A stretch of DNA of 64,000 nucleotides from AP-15 sp963750195 (GTDB lineage Bacteria > Pseudomonadota > Alphaproteobacteria > ATCC43930 > CGMCC-115725). Below, one piece after another: positions 17,536 through 25,814 of the stretch. The stretch covers positions 51,726 through 115,725 of the forward strand of contig CAVVPS010000015.1 in NCBI GenBank assembly GCA_963750195.1. Reading direction: 5' to 3'. Below the pieces are notes generated by a model, which made no database searches, was not told the origin of the DNA, and worked only from the letters and a program-made list of their open reading frames with translations. The position numbers were made by a program, and so were the translations under genes. Position 1 is the stretch's first letter. Every line of letters begins with the position of its first letter.

Positions 17536-18762
17536 ATGCTGCTTACGCGTCTTTTCGAGCAAATCATCACCGTTGGCCGGCTCTGCGTAACCGACGCCAG
17601 CGGCAGGACTCATACCATCTCGGCGGCGCCGGGTCCGAGCGTCGCCATTCGCCTTCGCGACCCGGCGCTGCACTGGAAGCTCGTCGTCAGACCGCGCCTT
17701 TATCTGCCCGAAGCCTTTATGGATGGGACGCTGACGATCGAGGAAGGTAGCCTCTACGATTTGATCGACCTGCTCGTCCTCAATCTCGAGACCATGCCTG
17801 AGGGAGTGTTGTCGCAGTTGCTGAATGGTTCGTTCGAACTGTGGCGGCGGGTTCATCAATACAACCCGCTCTCTCGCGCCCGACAGAACGTGGCGCACCA
17901 CTATGATCTGTCGGACCAGCTATACGAGCTTTTTCTCGACAAGGACCGTCAGTATTCCTGCGCCTATTTCCACGATGGGCGCGAAGATCTCGACGCCGCG
18001 CAACTCGATAAGAAGCGCCACATCGCGGCAAAGCTGATGATCCGCCCTGGGCATAAGGTGCTCGACATCGGCTCGGGCTGGGGCGGTCTAGCGCTCTATC
18101 TTGCCGGCGAATGCGGCGCCGAGGTAACCGGGCTCACCCTCTCGGTCGAGCAGCACAAGGTGGCGACGCGCCGCGCCGCGGCGGCGGGACTGTCCGACCG
18201 CGTGCGTTTTCACCTGCGCGATTACCGCGAGGAAGAGGGCGAGTACGACCGGATCGTTTCCGTTGGCATGTTTGAGCATGTCGGCATCAACCACTACGGC
18301 CAGTTTTTCGCCAAGGTGAAGGCGCTGCTGGCCGTGGACGGGGTGGCGCTGTTGCATTCGATCGGCCGAATGGACGGGCCGGGCTCGACCCATCCTTGGA
18401 TTCGCAAATACATCTTCCCCGGCGGCTACGCGCCGGCCCTCTCGGAGGTGGTGCCGGTGGTCGAGCGGCTGCGGCTATGGATCACCGACGTCGAGATCCT
18501 GCGCCTGCATTACGCTCAGACATTGAGGCTCTGGCGCCGCCGGTTCGAGCAGAACCGCGATCGCCTGCGTACGATCTATGACGAGCGCTTTTGCCGGATG
18601 TGGGAGATGTATCTGGTTGGCTCGGAAATCGCATTCCGGCGCGCCGGTCATCTCGTTTTTCAGATGCAGCTCGCGAAGGCGGTCGATTCCGTGCCGCTGA
18701 CCCGCGACTATATGCTCGACTGGGAGCGCGCCCGCAGCGCCGTCGCCGATCGCGCCGCCTGA
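17536..18762 (+). CDS. cfa: Cyclopropane-fatty-acyl-phospholipid synthase
   Basis: The enzyme adds a methylene from SAM across double bonds of membrane phospholipid acyl chains, protecting against acid and other stresses. The 408-residue protein has an N-terminal lipid-associated domain (to ~residue 110), then a SAM methyltransferase core with VLDIGSGWGGLALYLA (motif I), GLTLSVEQHKVA, and SVGMFEHVG. IGRMDGPGSTHPWIRKYIFPGGYAP is a CFA family hallmark. A strong inverted repeat overlaps the stop, so it is probably a single-gene unit. Confidence 0.93.
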   Translation: MLLTRLFEQIITVGRLCVTDASGRTHTISAAPGPSVAIRLRDPALHWKLVVRPRLYLPEAFMDGTLTIEEGSLYDLIDLLVLNLETMPEGVLSQLLNGSFELWRRVHQYNPLSRARQNVAHHYDLSDQLYELFLDKDRQYSCAYFHDGREDLDAAQLDKKRHIAAKLMIRPGHKVLDIGSGWGGLALYLAGECGAEVTGLTLSVEQHKVATRRAAAAGLSDRVRFHLRDYREEEGEYDRIVSVGMFEHVGINHYGQFFAKVKALLAVDGVALLHSIGRMDGPGSTHPWIRKYIFPGGYAPALSEVVPVVERLRLWITDVEILRLHYAQTLRLWRRRFEQNRDRLRTIYDERFCRMWEMYLVGSEIAFRRAGHLVFQMQLAKAVDSVPLTRDYMLDWERARSAVADRAA

Positions 18763-18785
18763 ACCGGCTCGGGGCGAGCCGGTTT
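18762..18785 (+). terminator. Perfect 10-bp hairpin at the end of cfa
   Basis: Stem AACCGGCTCG pairs with CGAGCCGGTT around a GGG loop, beginning at the last base of the cfa stop codon. It ends in TTT, a short U-tract. Confidence 0.6.
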
Positions 18786-18871
18786 GGCGTGCGCGAAGCA
18801 TCCACGCCTTCCACAGGGTGTGAAGTCCTTCTGGACGCGGCCCCGTCCTGCGGCGGGTGGTAGTCTTTCAC

Positions 18872-20395
18872 ATGGAAACGATGACCGCGTCCCGCGTCAC
18901 GCCGCTGCGCGACGCCGACCCCGAGCTGATCCGCACCCCGCCCTATAACAGCGAGGCCGAGCAGGCGTTGCTGGGCGCCTTGCTGATCAACAATGCAGCC
19001 TATGCCCGAGTGTCGGAATTCCTGCAGTCGGAGCATTTCGGCAACGCTGTGCACGCCCGCATCTATGCGGCGATCGGCAAACTGGTCGAGCGCGGGCAGG
19101 TCGCCAACCCGGTGACGTTGAAAAATCTGTTCGACCAGGACGGTGCGCTAGGAGAGATCGGCGGCGCTCAATATCTGGTCCATCTCGCCGCGGCTGCGGT
19201 GACGATCATCAATGCCGAGGATTACGGGCGCGCGATCCACGACCTCTATCTGCGCCGCCAGCTGATCGCGCTGGGCGAGGATGTCGTCAACGACGCCTTT
19301 CGCCACGATCTCGACGACCGAGCGCTCGAGCAGATCGAACGGGCGGAGAAAAAGCTGTTCGATCTGGCCACGGCGGGACAGGCCGAGGGCGGCTTTCGCG
19401 ACTTTGGCGCGGCGCTGACCAGCGCCATCACCATCGCCGAATCAGCGTTCAAGAAGAGCGGCAAGATTGTCGGCGTCGCCACCGGGTTTATCGACCTCGA
19501 CAAAAAGCTCGGCGGGCTGCATCCGTCCGACCTGATCATCCTCGCCGGGCGGCCGTCGATGGGAAAGACCGCGCTGGCGACCAACATCGCCTTCAACGCT
19601 ACCCGCGCCTATAAGCCGATACGTCTGCCCGACGGCCGCCTGGGCGCCGAAGACGGCGCGGTCGTCGGGTTCTTTTCGCTCGAAATGTCGACCGAACAGC
19701 TCGCCACCCGCATCCTCGCCGAGGAGTCGAGCGTCTCCTCCGACCGCATTCGCCGCGGTGATGTCAGCCATGAGGACTTCGATCGCGTCGTCCTGGCGAG
19801 CCATCACCTTCAAGCATTGAAACTGTTCATCGACGACACCCCGGCGCTGACCGTCTCGGCGTTGCGCACGCGCGCGCGGCGGCTGAAGCGGCAGCAGGGG
19901 CTGGGGCTGATCGTTGTCGACTATCTCCAGCTGCTGCGCCCCTCGGTTCAGGTGCGCTCGCTCGAAAACCGGGTGCAGGAGATCTCCGACATCACCCGCG
20001 GGCTGAAAGCGCTGGCCAAGGAACTCGATGTTCCGGTGCTGGCGCTGTCGCAGCTCTCGCGCGCGGTCGAGCAGCGCGAGGACAAGCGGCCGATGCTGGC
20101 CGATCTGCGTGAATCGGGGTCGATCGAGCAGGATGCCGACGTCGTCATGTTCATCTACCGTCAGGAATACTATGATGGCCGTGAACCGACAAAGCGCCCC
20201 GGGGAAGACGATATAAAGTACAATGAGCGCTACGATAAATGGCATGACGATCTTAACAAGATCCATGGTTTGGCTGAAATTATCGTTGCAAAGCAACGGC
20301 ACGGCCCGATCGGCTCGATCAATCTCTATTTTGATGCCGAGACCACCAAGTTCGATAATTTGTCGCGCCCCGATCACCTGCCGGCGGGAGCATGA
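18872..20395 (+). CDS. dnaB: Replicative DNA helicase DnaB
   Basis: DnaB is the hexameric 5'-3' helicase of the replication fork. The 507-residue protein has the N-terminal primase-interaction domain (YNSEAEQALLGALLINNAAY) and the RecA-like domain with Walker A GRPSMGKTAL, Walker B LIVVDYLQLL, and the DLRESGSIEQDADVVMFIYR motif. ATG 18872 is preferred over GTG 18857 because the latter adds only MVVFH. No intein is seen. prmA follows at a short distance. Confidence 0.95.
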   Translation: METMTASRVTPLRDADPELIRTPPYNSEAEQALLGALLINNAAYARVSEFLQSEHFGNAVHARIYAAIGKLVERGQVANPVTLKNLFDQDGALGEIGGAQYLVHLAAAAVTIINAEDYGRAIHDLYLRRQLIALGEDVVNDAFRHDLDDRALEQIERAEKKLFDLATAGQAEGGFRDFGAALTSAITIAESAFKKSGKIVGVATGFIDLDKKLGGLHPSDLIILAGRPSMGKTALATNIAFNATRAYKPIRLPDGRLGAEDGAVVGFFSLEMSTEQLATRILAEESSVSSDRIRRGDVSHEDFDRVVLASHHLQALKLFIDDTPALTVSALRTRARRLKRQQGLGLIVVDYLQLLRPSVQVRSLENRVQEISDITRGLKALAKELDVPVLALSQLSRAVEQREDKRPMLADLRESGSIEQDADVVMFIYRQEYYDGREPTKRPGEDDIKYNERYDKWHDDLNKIHGLAEIIVAKQRHGPIGSINLYFDAETTKFDNLSRPDHLPAGA

Positions 20396-20419
20396 CCGGC
20401 CGGTCGCGCCGTTCGAGAT

Positions 20420-21601
20420 TTGCGCCTGGTGAGCGCCAGCGTCCGTTATCTCCACGCCCGGGTGCGCGGGGCCGCAGCAGCGAGTGCGGTCTTTGCGCTC
20501 CTCGAGGATATCGCCGCAGCCGCGTCGGCCTTCGAGACCGCACCCGAGGAATGGCGCCTCGAAGCCTACCCGCAATCTCCGGTTCTGACCCCGGACCTGT
20601 CGGCGCGGCTCGCGCTTGCCGCTGCGGCGAACGGCGGAGAACTCGTCGAGATCGGCGAGGAGAAACTGTCTGATCGCGACTGGCTCACGGAAAACCAGCT
20701 CGCTTTTCCGCCGTTGCGGATCGGCCGGTTCTTTGTCTATGGCTCGCATCATCGCGGCGGGGTGCCGGCAGGGGCGATCGGCGTCGCGCTCGATGCGGCG
20801 ACGGCGTTTGGCACCGGCGAGCATCCCTCGACCCGCGGTTGTCTGCTGGCCTTGCAGGCACTGGCGCAAAAGCGCCGGATAGCTCACCCGCTGGATATCG
20901 GCGCCGGCACCGGAATCCTGTCGATCGCCGCGGCCAAGCTGCTGCGGCGTAAGGTATCAGCCGGCGATATCGATCCGGGCTCGGTCGCGGTCGCCCGCCA
21001 CAATGTCGCGCGCAACGCCGTCGCCGGCTTGGTGCGGGTCGGCCACTTCCCGGGATACCGCAGCCGCGCCATACGCCGGCTGCATCATGACCTGATCCTG
21101 TCGAACATCCTGGCGCGCCCGCTGGCGCTGCTGGCCGCGGATCTGGCGCGCCACCTCGCCCCCGGCGGGCGGGCGGTGCTGTCGGGATTGCTACGCCGTC
21201 AGGAGCCGATCGTGCTGGCGCCGCATCGCGGCCTTGGCATCGGGCTCGAACACCGCATCGTCATCGCCGGCTGGTCGACATTGATTTTACGCGCCGGGAC
21301 AGCTCCTAAAATGCCTGCTCCGAAAATGGCGATGGGGGCCAAAGCCCCCATCTATCGACCAGGTTCGGGTCAAAGACCGGTCAGGCCGCCTTCCGCCGCC
21401 CGAAGACCGCCTCCTTCTGTGAAGGGACAGGCTCCGTCCGGCGATCCCGCGGGGCATCGCCCTCCACCAGGGCGCGGATCTGCGAGCGGCGGACCCCGAT
21501 ATCGGCGAGCGAGCGGTCATCGAGCGCCATCAGCTCGGCATAAGCCCGCTCCCGGCGCCGCCAAGCCGAAAAAGCCTTACCGGCTGAAACGAAGAGGTTG
21601 A
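20420..21601 (+). CDS. prmA: Ribosomal protein L11 methyltransferase (C-terminal tail doubtful)
   Basis: PrmA trimethylates ribosomal protein L11. The core shows FAFG-type landmarks: DAATAFGTGEHPSTRGCLLAL, the SAM motif PLDIGAGTGILSIAAAKLL, and LSNILARPLALLAADLARHL. The family end is reached at GWSTLILRA, near base 21300. As read, the frame runs 100 codons further as a Pro/Arg/Ser-rich tail that is simply the antisense of the DUF1127 gene on the other strand and crosses that gene's terminator hairpin. A lost stop or a frameshift near 21290-21310 is likely. Start TTG 20420 or GTG 20429. Confidence 0.85.
   Translation: MRLVSASVRYLHARVRGAAAASAVFALLEDIAAAASAFETAPEEWRLEAYPQSPVLTPDLSARLALAAAANGGELVEIGEEKLSDRDWLTENQLAFPPLRIGRFFVYGSHHRGGVPAGAIGVALDAATAFGTGEHPSTRGCLLALQALAQKRRIAHPLDIGAGTGILSIAAAKLLRRKVSAGDIDPGSVAVARHNVARNAVAGLVRVGHFPGYRSRAIRRLHHDLILSNILARPLALLAADLARHLAPGGRAVLSGLLRRQEPIVLAPHRGLGIGLEHRIVIAGWSTLILRAGTAPKMPAPKMAMGAKAPIYRPGSGQRPVRPPSAARRPPPSVKGQAPSGDPAGHRPPPGRGSASGGPRYRRASGHRAPSARHKPAPGAAKPKKPYRLKRRG
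21331..21352 (-). terminator. Perfect hairpin after the DUF1127 gene
   Basis: A 9-bp stem GATGGGGGC/GCCCCCATC with a 4-base loop lies about 30 bases beyond the DUF1127 stop. On the minus strand it is followed by GCCATTTT. Confidence 0.6.
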
Positions 21602-21611
21602 GAAACGACAT
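21381..21611 (-). CDS. DUF1127 (YjiS-like) small protein
   Basis: The 76-residue protein carries the DUF1127 signature AYAELMALDDRSLADIGVRR followed by SQIRALVEG, preceded by an amphipathic Arg-rich start (FSAWRRRERAY). A CGGAG ribosome site precedes ATG 21611 and a terminator hairpin follows. DUF1127 proteins are abundant small Arg-rich alphaproteobacterial proteins. Some have been linked to RNA turnover and phosphate or stress responses, but the role of this copy is unknown. It lies antisense to the doubtful tail of prmA. Confidence 0.85.
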   Translation of the reverse strand: MSFLNLFVSAGKAFSAWRRRERAYAELMALDDRSLADIGVRRSQIRALVEGDAPRDRRTEPVPSQKEAVFGRRKAA

Positions 21612-21743
21612 TACATAAACTCCGTGCGTCGCTTTTGCTGCACTGCAATAGATTTGGTGTTGCGTCGCACCATCAGCTAGAGGGTTGTTGCAATTCAGCT
21701 ATGCCGGGTTTCTGATTGCCGGGCGCGGGAAGAGGAGCGGGCG

Positions 21744-23783
21744 ATGGTGGTGAATGGATCGGCCCCCGACCGGGGCGACTTGGCGCGGCTGCTGCGCGAG
21801 GCGCGGTCGCTCTATGACCCGGAAGCGGTCGAGGCGCTGATTGCCGGCGTGCTCGGGGCCCCGGCCGAGATCGGCGCCGGTTGGCATATGCTGGTCGCCG
21901 ACCCGGTGACCCCGGCCCTCGCCGAGGCGCTCGAGGCATTGCGGGCGCAGATGGCTGCCGGATACCGCGACGGTCTCGCCCGCGCCGATTTTGCGCTTCT
22001 GCCTCGCGCGGAACGGCTTACGCGCCTTCGCCGCGAACTGGTCGCGCGCGGGCTCGACGGCTTCGTGGTGCCGCGCTCGGACGAGCATCAGGGCGAATAC
22101 GTCCCGCCCCGCGGTCAGCGTCTGGCTTGGCTCACCGGCTTTACCGGCTCGGCCGGCCTCGCTGTCGTATTGCGCGACCGCGCCGCCTTGTTCGTCGACG
22201 GCCGTTACACTCTCCAGGCCGCGCAACAGGTCGACGGCGATCTGTTCGAGATCCATCACCTGATCGACGAGCCGCCGGCGCATTGGATCGGCTTGGCCCT
22301 GACCGCCGGCGCCGTGCTCGGTTACGACCCGTGGCTGCACACTCCGCAAGAGGTCGAGCGGTTTCGCGCCGCGGCTGAAAAAGCCGGTGCGAGCTTGCGT
22401 GCCGTCGCCGACAACCCGCTCGACCGGGTCTGGCCCGGGCAGCCGGCCGCGCCCCTGGCGCCGGTCGTGCCGCATGCCGAGGAATTTGCCGGCGAGAGCG
22501 CGCAATCGAAACGCGCCCGGCTCGCCCGCGGCCTGGCCGGGGAGGGCGTCGCGGCGGCGGTGCTGACGATGCCCGAATCGATCGCCTGGCTGTTGAACAT
22601 CCGCGGCGGCGACGTGCCGCACACGCCGTTGCCGTTGTCCTTTGCCATCCTGCGCAACGACGGCGAGGTCACCTTGTTCATCGACCGGCGCAAACTGGCC
22701 CCCGGCCTCGACCGTCATCTCGGCAACGGCGTCGCGATCGCCGCGCCCGATGACCTAGGGCCGGCGCTCGATGCGCTCGCCGGCGAGGGCGGGCTGGTCC
22801 AGGCCGACCCGGCCAGCGCCGCCTCGTGGATCTTCGACCGGCTCGACGCGGCCGGAGCCAGGATCCACCGCGCCGCCGACCCATGCGTATTGCCCAAGGC
22901 GTGCAAGAACAGGGTCGAGGTCGACGGCACCCGCGCCGCCCATCGCCGCGACGGCGCGGCATTGACCCGCTTCCTCGCCTGGCTGATGCAGGAGGCGCCC
23001 AAGGGCGGCCTTTCCGAGATCGCCGCCAGCGACCGGCTCGAAGCCTTCCGCCGCGAGGGCGAATATTTCCGCGATCTGAGCTTTCCGACGATCTCGGGCG
23101 CCGGGTCGAACGGCGCCATCGTCCACTACCGGGCGATGCCCGAGACCGAGAAGCGGCTCGAACCCGGCACGCTCTATCTGCTCGATTCGGGCGCCCAGTA
23201 TCTCGACGGCACCACCGACGTCACCCGCACGGTCGCGATCGGCGAGCCCTCGCCCGAGATGCGCGACCGCTTTACCCGCGTCCTGAAGGGCCACATCGCG
23301 CTGGCCTTGGCGCGCTTCCCGAAGGGGACGACCGGGACCCAGCTCGACGGCTTCGCGCGGCGCGGGCTGTGGCAGGCCGGGCTCGATTACGACCACGGCA
23401 CCGGCCATGGCGTCGGCAGCTATCTCGGCGTGCACGAAGGTCCGCAGCGCATCTCCAAGGCGCCGAGCACCCAGCCGCTATTGCCCGGCATGATCGTCTC
23501 GAACGAGCCCGGCTACTACAAGACCGGCGCCTACGGCATCCGCATCGAAAATCTGGTGCTGGTGCAGCCCTCGAACGGTGCGGCCGAGCGCGAGATGCTC
23601 GGCTTCGAGACCCTGACCCTGGCCCCGATCGACCGCAATCTGGTCGACCCGTCATTGCTCGACGATGACGAGATCGACTGGCTCGACGCCTACCACGCCC
23701 ATGTCCGCGAGGTGCTGACCCCCCTCGTCGACCCCAACACCGCCCACTGGCTCGCCACCGCCACCCAGCCGGTCCGAGCGTAA
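21744..23783 (+). CDS. M24 family Xaa-Pro aminopeptidase with N-terminal extension
   Basis: The 679-residue metallopeptidase removes N-terminal residues before proline. It has two creatinase-type domains (GLDGFVVPRSDEHQGEYVP... from ~residue 110, and a second from ~250), then a pita-bread catalytic domain. Metal ligands are visible in LLDSGAQYLDGTTDVTRTVA (two Asp), GTGHGVGSYLGVHEGP (His), NEPGYYKTGAYGIRIEN (two Glu). The first ~80 residues, ahead of the usual family start, are an additional acidic helical segment of unknown use. A GAGGAG ribosome site precedes ATG 21744. Length otherwise matches the three-domain aminopeptidase P class. Confidence 0.92.
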   Translation: MVVNGSAPDRGDLARLLREARSLYDPEAVEALIAGVLGAPAEIGAGWHMLVADPVTPALAEALEALRAQMAAGYRDGLARADFALLPRAERLTRLRRELVARGLDGFVVPRSDEHQGEYVPPRGQRLAWLTGFTGSAGLAVVLRDRAALFVDGRYTLQAAQQVDGDLFEIHHLIDEPPAHWIGLALTAGAVLGYDPWLHTPQEVERFRAAAEKAGASLRAVADNPLDRVWPGQPAAPLAPVVPHAEEFAGESAQSKRARLARGLAGEGVAAAVLTMPESIAWLLNIRGGDVPHTPLPLSFAILRNDGEVTLFIDRRKLAPGLDRHLGNGVAIAAPDDLGPALDALAGEGGLVQADPASAASWIFDRLDAAGARIHRAADPCVLPKACKNRVEVDGTRAAHRRDGAALTRFLAWLMQEAPKGGLSEIAASDRLEAFRREGEYFRDLSFPTISGAGSNGAIVHYRAMPETEKRLEPGTLYLLDSGAQYLDGTTDVTRTVAIGEPSPEMRDRFTRVLKGHIALALARFPKGTTGTQLDGFARRGLWQAGLDYDHGTGHGVGSYLGVHEGPQRISKAPSTQPLLPGMIVSNEPGYYKTGAYGIRIENLVLVQPSNGAAEREMLGFETLTLAPIDRNLVDPSLLDDDEIDWLDAYHAHVREVLTPLVDPNTAHWLATATQPVRA

Positions 23784-23794
23784 CCGCCCTCATC

Positions 23795-23823
23795 GTCGTC
23801 CCCGCGAAAGCGGGGACCCAGGG
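23795..23823 (+). repeat. Palindromic intergenic repeat, copy 1
   Basis: Core palindrome TCCCCGCGAAAGCGGGGA (23799-23816) followed by CCCAGGG. The same unit occurs inverted at 24154-24182 and, with changes, at 24228 and 25156. REP-like element common between alphaproteobacterial genes. Confidence 0.85.
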
Positions 23824-23829
23824 CGACAG

Positions 23830-24126
23830 CTACAATGCCAGCTCACCATAAAAGTCCAGCCACCGCGGATTCTCGCGCTCGATCAACTCCAGCTTCCAGG
23901 CTCGCCGCCACTTCTTGATCCGCTTTTCGCGGAGGATCGCATCGGCCATGGTCTCGTGAAACTCGGCAAAGACCAACCGATGCACATCATGGTCCCGAAC
24001 AAAGCCATCAACGGCATTAGACCGATGTTGCCAAATACGGCTGGCGAGGTCGCTCGTGACGCCAACGTAGAGGGTGCCGTTGCGTCGGCTCGCGAGAATA
24101 TAGACGCAAGGGTGCTTCTGAATCAC
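23830..24126 (-). CDS. GIY-YIG domain small endonuclease-like protein
   Basis: The 98-residue protein is a stand-alone GIY-YIG domain: CVYILASRRNGTLYVGVTSD (the GIY..YIG element as VYI..YVG), then LASRIWQHR, and REKRIKKWRRAWKLELIE with the catalytic Glu region. Members belong to the YhbQ/UvrC-N-like group of single-domain proteins, often present in many copies per genome. Start is GTG 24126. It is bracketed by inverted copies of the same palindromic repeat (23795 and 24154), suggesting gene and repeats move together as one cassette. DNA cleavage activity is inferred, not shown. Confidence 0.88.
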   Translation of the reverse strand: MIQKHPCVYILASRRNGTLYVGVTSDLASRIWQHRSNAVDGFVRDHDVHRLVFAEFHETMADAILREKRIKKWRRAWKLELIERENPRWLDFYGELAL

Positions 24127-24153
24127 ATCCCCGACCTATAGTTTCGGGGCAGG

Positions 24154-24182
24154 CCCTGGGTCCCCGCTTTCGCGGGGACAAC
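24154..24182 (-). repeat. Palindromic intergenic repeat, copy 2 (inverted)
   Basis: CCCTGGG followed by TCCCCGCTTTCGCGGGGA, the exact reverse complement of copy 1, about 28 bases upstream of the GIY-YIG start. Confidence 0.85.
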
Positions 24183-24227
24183 GCGCATCATATCTGCGCG
24201 ACATATACGTGTTCAAACTCTTCACCG

Positions 24228-24257
24228 CGTCATTCCCGCGAAAGCGGGAACCCAGGG
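24228..24257 (+). repeat. Palindromic intergenic repeat, copy 3 (diverged)
   Basis: CGTCATTCCCGCGAAAGCGG followed by GAACCCAGGG, the same element with paired changes that keep the stem. A further degenerate palindrome lies near 24281-24305. Confidence 0.75.
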
Positions 24258-24350
24258 CCACGCGGTTCCGCCGCTGCCCCACGTCTCCGCTTTTCGCGCG
24301 AGGACCGATAATTTATTCAGATAATCCTGCCTCGATTTTAGGCGCGGCTA

Positions 24351-24744
24351 TTATCCCCGCCCCTCGGCGGCGCGGCGCGCCCGCTGCGCCGCTTCCCAAT
24401 TCCGCCCGTCGAAGAAATGGCCCGGCTTCAGCGCCGCCGGATCGACGCCATCGAGGCAGTGGGCATTGACGTCGATCTTGTCCGGGTCGGACCGCGGCAC
24501 ATAGAACGGGTGCATCCCGCAATGCCGGCAAAAGGTGTGCTTCGCGGTGTTGGTATTGAACTGATAGGTCGCGAGTTCCTCCCCGCCCTGCAACAGCTCG
24601 AACTGCTCCGGCGCCACGATCAGATGCAAAATCCCTTTCTTGGTGCACACCGAACAATTGCATTCGAGCAAACTCGACAGATCGGCCCGCACCCGGAACC
24701 GCACCGCGCCGCAATGGCAGCTGCCCTCGATAACTCTCGATCAT
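24351..24744 (-). CDS. GFA family (glutathione-dependent formaldehyde-activating-like) protein, frameshifted near start
   Basis: The body is a GFA-fold zinc protein: LLECNCSVCTKKGILHL supplies the CxxC site, and YQFNTNTAKHTFCRHCGMHP the second CxxC. The N-terminal zinc motif GSCHCGAVRFRVRAD is present but its frame has no start codon. ATG 24744 (MIES...) is one base out of phase, and removing one T near 24731 links them. Without this the longest clean frame starts at ATG 24704 and lacks the first zinc ligands. The family includes formaldehyde-glutathione adduct enzymes and many uncharacterised relatives. Substrate unknown. Confidence 0.8.
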
Positions 24745-24895
24745 CGCCAACCCCACCATCCCTGATCCCGCGGCGCATTCTATCACGCCCACCGCGAAGT
24801 CATCCGCGATCCTCCCTCCCCGTCATCCCGGCGCAGGAGCGTGTGAGGGAATTGGTCTCGAAACGAAAGCCGGGTGCGGCCACGGCCGCCGTGCG

Positions 24896-25003
24896 TGGTT
24901 CGAGACGCGCCTTCGGCGCCTCCTCACCATGACGTACGTTATTGATAGCATTGAGAAACCACCTCATCCTGAGGAAGCCGCAACGCGGCTGTCTCGAAGG
25001 ACG
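24896..25003. repeat. Pair of inverted dispersed-repeat arms
   Basis: GTTCGAGACGCGCCTTCGGC...CCTCACCATGACG (24897-24937) faces CCTCATCCTGAGGAAGCCGC...GTCTCGAAGG (24960-25001). Each arm starts or ends with TCGAGAC/GTCTCGA and contains CCTCA near the centre, so the two are arms of one imperfect inverted repeat. Confidence 0.55.
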
Positions 25004-25155
25004 CACCGTCCCGATCCAGCCATCCTTCAATTCCCTCACACGCTCGCAGGCCGGGACCCATTTCCGCCATGGGCGCCAGCCCCCCTTCCGCTGCGGTGAG
25101 CAGAGCGCTGCCACAAGGCCTCACCAGCATGTGCATGCAGTGCCACGCCCAAATT

Positions 25156-25188
25156 CGCCGTCGTCCCCGCGAAAGCGTGGACCCAGGG
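25156..25188 (+). repeat. Palindromic intergenic repeat, copy 4
   Basis: CGTCGTCCCCGCGAAAGCGT followed by GGACCCAGGG. Same unit as copy 1 with one change breaking the stem. Confidence 0.75.
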
Positions 25189-25271
25189 CAACTTGGCAGC
25201 TCGGTCGCCGCAGGGCGAGACGAAGTTGGTGGGATCCGGCCGAAATGAACCGCTCGCAGAAAGCATCTTGT

Positions 25272-25305
25272 CGTCATGCGCGGGCTTGACCCGCGCATCC
25301 ACGTC
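25272..25305. repeat. Palindromic element of a second family
   Basis: ATGCGCGGG-CTTGA-CCCGCGCAT forms a 9-bp stem flanked by CGTC and CCACGTC. It is different from the TCCCCGCGAAAG family. Confidence 0.65.
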
Positions 25306-25525
25306 TTTTTTCGCGCAAGGGCGTGGCCGCCTAGGATCAAATCGGTGGGCTGAAGGCCCACAGCTCAAGCCTGGCCAAGACGAAACTGGGAAGCGCGACT
25401 CCGTCGAGCAGCTCCTCAAAACGGCGATGCACGCGGACCGCGAAATCGCCGTGATTTTGGTTTAGCCTCTCTCCCGCGACAGGTCCCGCGCAGGCGATCA
25501 TTTTTGATATATTTCCAAAATATGA

Positions 25526-25554
25526 TTGACAGGGATAATCTCTTACGCGATACG
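25526..25554 (+). promoter_or_regulatory. Candidate promoter of the methyltransferase/Vsr island
   Basis: A perfect TTGACA (25526-25531) is followed after 17 bases by GATACG (25549-25554), a weak -10. The AT-rich stretch just upstream contains the palindrome ATATTTCCAAAATAT (about 25509-25523), which could be an operator. ATG 25584 follows 30 bases later. Confidence 0.45.
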
Positions 25555-25583
25555 TACGCCGTGTATCGCCTACGGAGAGGCCG

Positions 25584-25808
25584 ATGGAGCGCGATAAGCA
25601 CGGAAAATTTGTTGAATTGGCTACCAAGCGGGTGAACAAGGCGCTCGATCAAATCCGCCTTGTAGGCAACCTATCCAATCGGATGACCTACGAATATTCT
25701 GAGGAGGAGGCGAAGAAAATTCTTCGTGCGCTCCAGAAGGAGATCGATACGGTTAAATCGAAATTCGGCGACTCGAACGGGGTTTCGGACCACAAATTCA
25801 CGCTATAG
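25584..25808 (+). CDS. Small conserved protein opening the defence-like island
   Basis: This 74-residue, charged, helical protein reads MERDKHGKFVELATKRVNKA...QIRLVGNLSNRMTYEYSEEE followed by AKKILRALQKEIDTVKSKF. GGAGAGG stands just upstream of ATG 25584. I recognise the pattern (RVNKAL..IRLVGNLSNR..YEY...) as a small family often found at the head of Vsr or methyltransferase operons, but no activity is known. The predicted C-terminal coiled-coil suggests it binds a partner. It ends 6 bases before vsr and is probably translated with it. Confidence 0.75.
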   Translation: MERDKHGKFVELATKRVNKALDQIRLVGNLSNRMTYEYSEEEAKKILRALQKEIDTVKSKFGDSNGVSDHKFTL

Positions 25809-25814
25809 CCGACC

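Larger units (their letters stand above)
24745..25525. other. Repeat-rich intergenic region
   Basis: About 780 bases with no supported gene. They hold several short palindromic elements listed separately, and hallmark fragments such as TCGAGACGCGCCTTCGGCGC and CCTCATCCTGAGGAAGCCG that are commonly dispersed in alphaproteobacterial genomes. It forms the left border of the methyltransferase island. Confidence 0.6.
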
